A stretch of DNA of 6,466 nt, from positions 1 to 6,466 of the forward strand of contig JAJQAR010000016.1 in NCBI GenBank assembly GCA_021203705.1, read 5' to 3'. This DNA is from Prevotella sp. GTDB lineage: Bacteria; Bacteroidota; Bacteroidia; Bacteroidales; Bacteroidaceae. Below, piece by piece: positions 1-4,799 of the stretch. Every line of letters begins with the position of its first letter. Within the stretch, counting starts at the first letter, position 1. The notes under the pieces were generated by a model. The model saw only the letters and a list, made by a program, of their open reading frames with translations. It had not been told where the DNA came from and made no database searches. Position numbers and translations under genes: made by a program.

Positions 1-26
1 AATATAAGGGCTGTAACATACGGCAT
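1..26 (-). CDS. Possible start of a leftward gene, cut by the window edge
   Basis: An ATG at 24-26 on the minus strand opens a frame (MPYVTALI...) that stays open to the window edge, only eight codons. Its support is the near-consensus leftward promoter about 50 bases upstream (78-109). There is no Shine-Dalgarno site, which is normal for this group. Eight codons are too few to recognise a family, and an open frame this short is expected by chance. It would lie downstream of pdxB on the same strand but with its own promoter. Confidence 0.22.
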
Positions 27-77
27 TTTGACAACTTTTTATGCTGTTTGCCACACGGTGGGATTAAAAAATCGGTG

Positions 78-109
78 CAAAGGAAATAATTTTTATTTAA
101 AGGTGCAAA
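78..109 (-). promoter_or_regulatory. Near-consensus Bacteroidota promoter reading leftward
   Basis: On the minus strand TTTG (106-109) is followed after 20 bases by TTCCTTTG (78-85). This differs from the Bacteroides -33/-7 form TTTG-N19/20-TAnnTTTG at one position of the -7 box (TT for TA). Both boxes are followed by CACC, so TTTGCACC occurs twice, at 74-81 and 102-109. It would drive whatever lies left of the window. The rest of 1-223 shows no gene; its AT-rich open frames have no protein-like features. Confidence 0.4.
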
Positions 110-223
110 TGTTTTTGACAAAAAAGTGTTTAATCTTGCACACAAGGTGTATGTTTGTGCAGCTTTTTACAAGTTATCACTTGTTTTTTTAAACTTTTTT
201 AGCTGTTATGAATGGTTATTGCC

Positions 224-1243
224 TTATTTCTCCCTCCTAACAGGATATTCGTTGCGTAATTGCTCAAACTTTTCTGGCGAGGCTTTCAAATGTGCGCTGT
301 CTTCAATCGGATTATAGAGTTGGAGATGGCGGATTTCCTCGTCATCAGAAGGAACAAAACTGTTTGGCAATGTTGGTGGTTCGATATGTGGGCAGTTTTT
401 TATGCCGAAATGATGGCATAGTCCTTTCAGCACCATGTTGTCGGCATTCACCTTACCATCTGCACTGTACCCTGCTATGTGTGGAGTGCCGAGCCACACC
501 CGTTGAAGTAGGTCGGGGTTTATCTTAGGCTCATTTTCCCATGTGTCTATTACCACGTCATGCACATTATTATAATTTATGGCATCGAGCAATGCAATAT
601 TATCTACCACACTGCCACGACTGGTGTTTATTATTATCGGTCGTCTCTCTAATCGTGAGAAGAAACCAGTATCTGCCAAATGGAATGTGGCGTATTTGCC
701 TTGTCTCGTAAGTGGCACGTGAAATGTTATGATGTCGCTCTCCTTCTCGATGTCGCTCATCTCTACGAAATTTCCCTCATCACCTCTGTCCTTGCGAGGT
801 GGGTCACACACTAATACCCTCATGCCGAAATCTGCCGCCACATGCGCCACCTTCGTTCCTACGTTTCCGCAACCCACAATACCCATTGTCTTTCCTTCGA
901 GTTTGAAATTTTTCTCCCGTTTCAACAGTATGAGAACTGACTTGATATATTGTGCCACCGAAGAGGAGTTGCAACCAGGACAACTCATCCACTCAATACC
1001 GGCACGTTGCATATAATCGGTGTCGATATGGTCGTAGCCGATTGTCGCCGTGGCGAGAAACCTCACTCTGCTTCCGCCAAGCAATGCCTCATCGCAGTGG
1101 GTACGTGTCCTTACTATCAATGCGTCAGCATCGCACACATCATCCGGGCGTATGTCGATACCGTTTATATATACGGCATTGTCGGTAATCTTACTGATAG
1201 CCTCTCTTATATACGGAATCTTTGCGTCAATTACAATCTTCAT
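224..1243 (-). CDS. pdxB: 4-phosphoerythronate dehydrogenase PdxB
   Basis: This enzyme oxidises 4-phospho-D-erythronate to 2-oxo-3-hydroxy-4-phosphobutanoate using NAD, the second step of the DXP-dependent route to pyridoxal phosphate in the cytosol. It belongs to the D-2-hydroxyacid dehydrogenase family. With the ATG at 1243 the protein has 339 residues. The NAD-binding GCGNVG lies at 124-129. The catalytic triad aligns as Arg209 (in NTSRG), Glu238 (in ENEP) and His255 (in TPHIAGYS), with the same spacing as in E. coli PdxB. The C-terminus (about 290-339, with YNPIEDSAHLK and FEQLRNEYPVRREK) matches the PdxB-specific dimerisation domain, which separates it from SerA and generic dehydrogenases. 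It is somewhat shorter than the E. coli protein. A TTG at 1255 extends the frame by four codons, but those codons are part of a 7-bp repeat array, so the ATG is preferred. The gene is transcribed divergently from the DUF4254 operon. I see no clear terminator after the stop. Confidence 0.95.
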   Translation of the reverse strand: MKIVIDAKIPYIREAISKITDNAVYINGIDIRPDDVCDADALIVRTRTHCDEALLGGSRVRFLATATIGYDHIDTDYMQRAGIEWMSCPGCNSSSVAQYIKSVLILLKREKNFKLEGKTMGIVGCGNVGTKVAHVAADFGMRVLVCDPPRKDRGDEGNFVEMSDIEKESDIITFHVPLTRQGKYATFHLADTGFFSRLERRPIIINTSRGSVVDNIALLDAINYNNVHDVVIDTWENEPKINPDLLQRVWLGTPHIAGYSADGKVNADNMVLKGLCHHFGIKNCPHIEPPTLPNSFVPSDDEEIRHLQLYNPIEDSAHLKASPEKFEQLRNEYPVRREK

Positions 1244-1278
1244 ATTAATTTTCAATTCTCAATTTTCAATTCTCAATT
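1244..1278 (-). repeat. Five tandem 7-bp repeats forming the pdxB leader
   Basis: Read on the minus strand, 35 bases are exactly five heptads: AATTGAG, AATTGAA, AATTGAG, AATTGAA and AATTAAT. They end directly at the pdxB ATG and begin directly at the left arm of the inverted repeat 1279-1325. The run has no Shine-Dalgarno site and should be unstructured. That would suit ribosome binding in Bacteroidota, where AT-rich unstructured leaders are common; this role is inference. Confidence 0.85.
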
Positions 1279-1325
1279 GTTTTAATTGCTAACTTTACAG
1301 GCACTGCAAAGTTAGCAATTAAAAC
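1279..1325. repeat. 18-bp perfect inverted repeat upstream of pdxB
   Basis: Positions 1279-1296 and 1308-1325 are exact reverse complements (arms GTTTTAATTGCTAACTTT), separated by an 11-base spacer. On the minus strand the upstream arm carries TAACTTTG, a -7 box. The structure could be an operator or a hairpin. It has no downstream T-tract on the pdxB side that would make it a normal terminator. Confidence 0.8.
1307..1314 (-). promoter_or_regulatory. Probable -7 box of the pdxB promoter
   Basis: TAACTTTG on the minus strand fits the Bacteroidota TAnnTTTG consensus. It would start transcription near 1300, giving a leader of about 55 bases made of one inverted-repeat arm and the heptad array. 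I find no TTTG about 20 bases upstream, so either the -33 element is degenerate or the promoter needs an activator. Confidence 0.45.
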
Positions 1326-1340
1326 GTATTTTTACGTTTT
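1321..1340. repeat. Small hairpin between the divergent promoters
   Basis: AAAACGTA (1321-1328) and TACGTTTT (1333-1340) are reverse complements around a four-base T loop, with more T's after. It shares five bases with the arm of the larger inverted repeat, so the two structures cannot form together. It lies just outside the -33 box of the rightward promoter. No role can be assigned. Confidence 0.4.
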
Positions 1341-1344
1341 TTTA

Positions 1345-1375
1345 TTTGGTATCTGAAAATAATCTGTTAAATTTG
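1345..1375 (+). promoter_or_regulatory. Consensus Bacteroidota promoter of the DUF4254-GT9 operon
   Basis: TTTG (1345-1348), 19 bases, then TAAATTTG (1368-1375) is an exact match to TTTG-N19-TAnnTTTG. A start site about seven bases after the -7 box (near 1383) would leave a leader of about 18 bases before the ATG at 1401. There is no Shine-Dalgarno site in that leader. Confidence 0.75.
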
Positions 1376-1400
1376 CAAAGAACAAACACACCTATCAGAA

Positions 1401-2012
1401 ATGTCATTTACTGAACTTTGCAATAACGTTTTCATTAAGGCAATTAATGATTACCACCTTGTTAACGATGTTGACAACCCTATATGTAACCCGTACAATG
1501 AAGGGACAATAGAAAACAGTCTGTATCTGAAATGCTGGATAGACACCGTGCAGTGGCATCTTGAGGACATAATACGTGACCCGAACATAGACCTTGTGGC
1601 AGCCTTGCAGTTGAAACGCCGCATTGACCGCAGCAACCAGGAGCGTACCGACCTCGTGGAACAGATTGACAGTTACTTTCTCGATAAGTACAATGACGTG
1701 AAGGTGCTGCCCGATGCCCGCATAAATACGGAAAGTCCTGCCTGGGCGGTTGACAGGCTCTCTATCCTCGCACTGAAAATATATCACATGAAAGAGCAGA
1801 CGGAGCGCGATGATGCTGATGTGGAGCATAAGCAGAGATGTCAGCAGAAACTCGACATCCTTCTGCAACAGCAGGTGGATCTCAGTACGGCAATCGACCA
1901 GCTTCTCGATGATATAGCGCAAGGGCGTAAGTATATGAAGGTGTACCGCCAGATGAAGATGTACAACGACCCTGCCACCAATCCAGTCCTTTATGCTAAG
2001 AAAGACAAATGA
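1401..2012 (+). CDS. DUF4254 domain protein
   Basis: I recognise this 203-residue protein as a DUF4254 member, a family of about 200 residues seen largely in Bacteroidota and of unknown biochemical function. It has no signal peptide or membrane segment and is rich in charged helix-forming residues, so it is probably a soluble, mostly helical cytosolic protein. Conserved-looking blocks are NSLYLKCWIDTVQWHLEDIIRDP (39-61, with the WHLEDIIRDP core), ESPAWAVDRLSILALKIYHM (111-130) and the C-terminal block with GRKYMKVYRQMKMY (175-188) ending in NPVLY. The stretch 131-170 looks like a coiled or amphipathic helix. Its stop overlaps the start of the glycosyltransferase gene by four bases (ATGA), which suggests translational coupling and a shared job in surface-glycan or lipopolysaccharide assembly. 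A partner or regulator role for the transferase is inference. Confidence 0.85.
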   Translation: MSFTELCNNVFIKAINDYHLVNDVDNPICNPYNEGTIENSLYLKCWIDTVQWHLEDIIRDPNIDLVAALQLKRRIDRSNQERTDLVEQIDSYFLDKYNDVKVLPDARINTESPAWAVDRLSILALKIYHMKEQTERDDADVEHKQRCQQKLDILLQQQVDLSTAIDQLLDDIAQGRKYMKVYRQMKMYNDPATNPVLYAKKDK

Positions 2013-3082
2013 AGACTGACCATATTCTCATAATCAGGTTCTCTGCCATGGGTGATGTCGCAATGACAGTGCCGGTGGTTGATTCTCTCGCACGGCAATA
2101 TCCTGATGTGAGGATAACAATGCTGAGCCGTCCTTTCGTGCGCCCGTTTTTCGAGCACATGCCATCGAATGTGGGGGTTATGGAGGCTGATCTGAACAGG
2201 GAATATAAGGGTATGATAGGATTGAACGCCCTCTACCGCCGGTTGACGGCGAAGAATTTCACAGCCATAGCCGACTTGCATAACGTGTTGCGCTCCGACT
2301 ATCTGCGTATGCGTTTCAACATAGACCGTTATAGGGTGGAGCATATCGACAAGCACCGTGCCGGCAGGAAGGCACTTGTGGCGTATTCTGGAAAGCAGTT
2401 GGTACAGCAGCCTACGCCATTCGACAACTATGCCGATGTGTTCAAGCGTCTCGGTTATCCCATAAAGATTGATTTCACTTCGATATTTCCGCCAGAGGGT
2501 GGTGATATGAGTGAGCTGCCTCATGCCCTTGATCTGCCGAAAGAAAAAGATCGGTGGATTGGCATTGCCCCTTTTGCAGCTCATGTAGGCAAGGCATATC
2601 CTACCAGGTTGATGGAGGAGGCGATAGTCAAGTTGATCGACCACCATCCAAACAGCAGGATATTTCTTTTCGGCGGCAAGAATGATAATCTTGACATATT
2701 CAAGAAATGGTGCGACAAGTTCTCTCAGTGCGTGAATGTCCCGCAATATGTAAGAAACCTGCGTCAGGAATTAATCCTGATGAGTCACCTTGACGTAATG
2801 GTGTCGATGGATAGTGCCAATATGCACATGGCTTCTATTGTGGGAACTACCGTTGTCAGTGTGTGGGGAGCTACTCATCCTTTTGCCGGCTTCTTAGGCT
2901 GGAATCAGAAAATGGAGAATGTAGTGCAGATTGACTTGCCATGTCGCCCGTGCAGTATTTTCGGCAACAACCTATGTATGAGGGAAGATTATGCTTGTCT
3001 TAAAAATATCTCTCCAGAACTCATTGTAGCTAAGGTTGACAGGGTTCTCTGTGAGATGCCATTGGAAATTCTTTCCACGTAA
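2009..3082 (+). CDS. Family 9 glycosyltransferase (heptosyltransferase-like)
   Basis: This 357-residue protein belongs to glycosyltransferase family 9, GT-B fold, which includes the ADP-heptose:LPS heptosyltransferases WaaC/WaaF. The N-terminal RFSAMGDVAMTVPVVDSL (10-27) is the family's opening loop-helix, and DLH sits at 89-91. The second domain starts with IGIAPFAAHVGKAYP (184-198). The donor-site signature is MDSANMHMASIVGT (267-280) followed by VWGATHPFAGFLGW (285-298). A cluster of four cysteines (312, 315, 323, 330) near the C-terminus resembles the CRPC...C...C arrangement common in this family. The enzyme probably acts at the cytosolic face of the inner membrane, adding a sugar to an LPS core or other glycolipid. 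Donor and acceptor cannot be told from sequence, so I give no waa symbol. Its start lies inside the DUF4254 stop (ATGA). Confidence 0.9.
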   Translation: MKTDHILIIRFSAMGDVAMTVPVVDSLARQYPDVRITMLSRPFVRPFFEHMPSNVGVMEADLNREYKGMIGLNALYRRLTAKNFTAIADLHNVLRSDYLRMRFNIDRYRVEHIDKHRAGRKALVAYSGKQLVQQPTPFDNYADVFKRLGYPIKIDFTSIFPPEGGDMSELPHALDLPKEKDRWIGIAPFAAHVGKAYPTRLMEEAIVKLIDHHPNSRIFLFGGKNDNLDIFKKWCDKFSQCVNVPQYVRNLRQELILMSHLDVMVSMDSANMHMASIVGTTVVSVWGATHPFAGFLGWNQKMENVVQIDLPCRPCSIFGNNLCMREDYACLKNISPELIVAKVDRVLCEMPLEILST

Positions 3083-3089
3083 AGTGGAA
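3073..3089. repeat. Short inverted repeat across the glycosyltransferase stop codon
   Basis: TTCCAC (3073-3078) and GTGGAA (3084-3089) pair around a five-base loop that contains the TAA stop. No T-tract follows, so it is at best a weak pause or an RNA-stabilising hairpin. Transcription may therefore continue into the rubredoxin gene. Confidence 0.35.
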
Positions 3090-3150
3090 TTAATAAAATA
3101 CCGTTATAAGCGGGAAATAGTGATTAGTTTTTTTATTATTTAATTAGAAG

Positions 3151-3156
3151 AAAGGA
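3151..3156 (+). promoter_or_regulatory. Shine-Dalgarno-like site of the rubredoxin gene
   Basis: AAAGGA lies six bases before the ATG at 3163 inside a purine-rich run. This is the only good Shine-Dalgarno match in front of a gene in this window; the other genes have AT-rich leaders, as is usual in Bacteroidota. Confidence 0.5.
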
Positions 3157-3162
3157 AAAATT

Positions 3163-3330
3163 ATGAAAAAGTATGTTTGTGACACATGTGGTTATATTTA
3201 TGATCCTGAAGTAGGTGACCCTGACAGTGGAATACAGCCGGGAACGGCTTTCGAGGATATTCCTGACGATTGGGTATGTCCTCTGTGTGGCGTTGGAAAG
3301 GATGAGTTTTCCGTTGTTGAGGACGACTAA
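3163..3330 (+). CDS. Rubredoxin
   Basis: A small 55-residue iron protein that carries one electron on a single Fe bound by four cysteines. Both binding knuckles are intact: CDTCG at 6-10 and CPLCG at 39-43. Other family residues are also present: the N-terminal [20 protein letters not shown] (11-24), PGTAF (26-30), DIPDDWVCP (32-40) and the acidic end. The length is standard for a free-standing rubredoxin. In anaerobes such proteins usually pass electrons to peroxide or superoxide reductases or flavodiiron proteins; no such partner gene is visible here. The gene lies 80 bases after the glycosyltransferase on the same strand. I found no consensus TAnnTTTG promoter in that gap, so it may be transcribed from the upstream operon or from a degenerate promoter in the AT-rich stretch 3121-3150. 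It ends before the bidirectional terminator at 3348-3389. Confidence 0.97.
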   Translation: MKKYVCDTCGYIYDPEVGDPDSGIQPGTAFEDIPDDWVCPLCGVGKDEFSVVEDD

Positions 3331-3347
3331 TTAGAAATATGATAAGT

Positions 3348-3389
3348 TGAAATGAAAAATTCTCCCAATCGGGAGAATTTTTCATTTCA
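3348..3389. terminator. Bidirectional terminator between rubredoxin and esterase genes
   Basis: Positions 3348-3366 and 3371-3389 form a perfect 19-bp inverted repeat with the four-base loop AATC. The core stem is TCTCCC/GGGAGA flanked by A5 and T5 runs, so either transcript forms a GC-rich hairpin followed by U's. It serves the rightward rubredoxin transcript and the leftward esterase transcript. The right arm overlaps the last codons and the stop (3382-3384) of the esterase gene. Confidence 0.92.
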
Positions 3390-4683
3390 GGTGTTTCAGC
3401 ATCCACTCACAGTGCCCTTGTTCTGTCTCCTCTGATGTCCAGTGCTCATTGATGGGCGTGAGCAGACATTCTTTTGGACAGGTCAGAGTGTTCCATACAG
3501 CGTATGAAGTTGTCGGAGGACAGGTACTGTCATTATAGCCCCATGTCATATATGTGTCTGCCGTAACATAGCGTGCGAAGTTTACTACATCATAATATGC
3601 CATTGTGGTGATGTTCTCCGGTGTCATCATGTCCTTACTGAAATGAGGATAACCGCCGGTTAGTCCTGCACTGTATGCCGCCATATCGCTAAGGGCAGGG
3701 TGGTTAACTATACACTGCGTAACCCTGTTGTCAAGACCGGCTGCCACAATCGAGAGAGCACCGCCCTGACTGCCTCCTTGCATTATCACGTTACGCCCGT
3801 CCCACTCTGGTAGACTTGTCAGCAGGTCGATACAGCGCACTAAGGAGAGATACACCCGTTTCATATAATAGCGGTCACGGTCATCTAATCCGTTGTTCAA
3901 ATATCCGTTCTCCCTGCCATTGAATGCCCTGCTTATCTCATCGAATTTCTCGTCCGACATACGTGGATCCAGACCATGTATTTCCATTTCCATACGTATG
4001 CAGCCGTTGTCAGCGTAATACCTGTGGCGGAGCGGCTCCTTGATTGTCTTTATACCGGCACCAGGAGGACAGAGCACAACAGGACAACTGCCTTTCTGTG
4101 CGTTCTTCGGTATGAACAGGTAAGCGTAAACCGCCTGTTTCTGCTTGTTTATCGTAAGTTTCACGAGGTAACAGTCGGCCTTGTCAGTGCAGTATTCTGT
4201 TGCAAGTTCCTTAGTGTATGTCAAAGGAAATGACTTCAACTCCTCAAGATTTTTGTCCCAGAATGCCTTGAAGTCATCTGGCTCTTTGGTGAATGGTACT
4301 ATCTTGTCAACGGAAAACCCTACTTTGATATGATGTACATATTTCGTGCCGTCAACGGTTGTTGATAACCGCAGGTCACGGAAACCTGGCGTGTTCCTTG
4401 TGCCGATGTTTATTGTTCCCCTGCCGTTCTTCAACTTTGCTGTTCCCTCGCTGTCTGCATCGAGCATATCATCGGCAATCTCATAACTTACCTCGCAGTC
4501 ACGGGGTATTCCATATTTGTAAAACTGCACTTCTATTGTGGCTTTCTCGCCTGTCTCATACAACCAGTCGGCATGGTCAGGAACTGTCACCCATAGGTAA
4601 TCAGAACGGTACGGATAGTTCTCCGCACTTGCCCCAATCGCCGTAAGGCACAACAACATCACTGCAACTACAATATTCCTCAT
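3382..4683 (-). CDS. Secreted acetylxylan esterase-like protein (CE7, AXE1 family)
   Basis: This alpha/beta-hydrolase belongs to the acetyl xylan esterase/cephalosporin-C deacetylase family, which removes acetyl groups from xylo-oligosaccharides and related esters. With the ATG at 4683 it has 433 residues. The start ten codons upstream (4713) is rejected because the ATG at 4683 begins a good signal peptide: MRN, a hydrophobic core (IVVAVMLLCLTAIG), and ASA-E cleavage near residue 20. Residues about 21-125 form a beta-rich extra N-terminal domain, longer than in the compact CE7 enzymes. The hydrolase core starts near PDDFKAFWDKNLEELK. Probable catalytic residues are Ser305 in QGGSQGG, Asp385 in TWGYNDSTCPP and His424 in EQGHCEW, and PPGAG (about 206-210) lies by the oxyanion region. 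The product is periplasmic or exported and fits plant-polymer use. No Bacteroidota consensus promoter is visible directly upstream; transcription could come through from the ATPase gene 101 bases away. The exact substrate is not shown. Confidence 0.9.
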   Translation of the reverse strand: MRNIVVAVMLLCLTAIGASAENYPYRSDYLWVTVPDHADWLYETGEKATIEVQFYKYGIPRDCEVSYEIADDMLDADSEGTAKLKNGRGTINIGTRNTPGFRDLRLSTTVDGTKYVHHIKVGFSVDKIVPFTKEPDDFKAFWDKNLEELKSFPLTYTKELATEYCTDKADCYLVKLTINKQKQAVYAYLFIPKNAQKGSCPVVLCPPGAGIKTIKEPLRHRYYADNGCIRMEMEIHGLDPRMSDEKFDEISRAFNGRENGYLNNGLDDRDRYYMKRVYLSLVRCIDLLTSLPEWDGRNVIMQGGSQGGALSIVAAGLDNRVTQCIVNHPALSDMAAYSAGLTGGYPHFSKDMMTPENITTMAYYDVVNFARYVTADTYMTWGYNDSTCPPTTSYAVWNTLTCPKECLLTPINEHWTSEETEQGHCEWMLKHLK

Positions 4684-4714
4684 AGTATTATTTCTTATTT
4701 TGCGAAGCACCACC

Positions 4715-4799
4715 CCGTAGGCAACTCTTCATTCTTAACTCTTAACTCTTCACTCCCCTATACTCCGTAGGTAATTCTTAATTCTTAATTCTTAATTTG
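4715..4799 (-). repeat. Two diverged copies of a heptad-repeat unit ending in CCTACGG
   Basis: On the minus strand this region holds two related units. The first (4799-4763) has heptads of the form AATTAAG followed by AATTACCTACGGAGT. The second (4757 to about 4712) has AGTGAAG, AGTTAAG, AGTTAAG and AATGAAG followed by AGTTGCCTACGGGGT. The CCTACGG boxes (4714-4720 and 4764-4770) lie 50 bp apart, and most differences between units are A/G changes. The first unit overlaps the 3' end of the ATPase gene and gives its last codons and stop. The region otherwise shows no gene, no promoter match and no hairpin terminator. Confidence 0.8.

Noticed and set aside
169..190. Hairpin ACAAGT-TATC-ACTTGT followed by seven T's on the plus strand
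   Set aside because: It resembles a weak rightward terminator, but the stem is only six AT-rich pairs and no rightward gene precedes it. On the minus strand, where pdxB would need a terminator, no T-tract follows.
1..192. Plus-strand frame open from base 1 to a TAA at 190-192, followed by AT-rich DNA
   Set aside because: The translation looks like read-through of AT-rich DNA (many Phe, Leu, Cys, no motif) and it crosses the leftward promoter. It could only be real as the tail of a gene from outside the window, and I see nothing to support that.
1244..1255. TTG start giving PdxB four extra residues (MKIN)
   Set aside because: Those codons are part of the heptad repeat array, and the ATG at 1243 begins the typical MKIVIDAKIP N-terminus.
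1404..1922. 172-residue minus-strand open frame opposite the DUF4254 gene
   Set aside because: It mirrors the coding strand of a well-supported gene and has no recognisable domain.
1991..2746. 251-residue minus-strand open frame opposite the glycosyltransferase gene
   Set aside because: It is antisense to a clear GT9 gene with intact motifs, shows no family features of its own and has no promoter evidence.
4715..4799. CRISPR array or insertion-sequence end
   Set aside because: Repeats are 7-bp tandem units without spacers of constant length, and there is no transposase, terminal inverted repeat or cas gene in the window.
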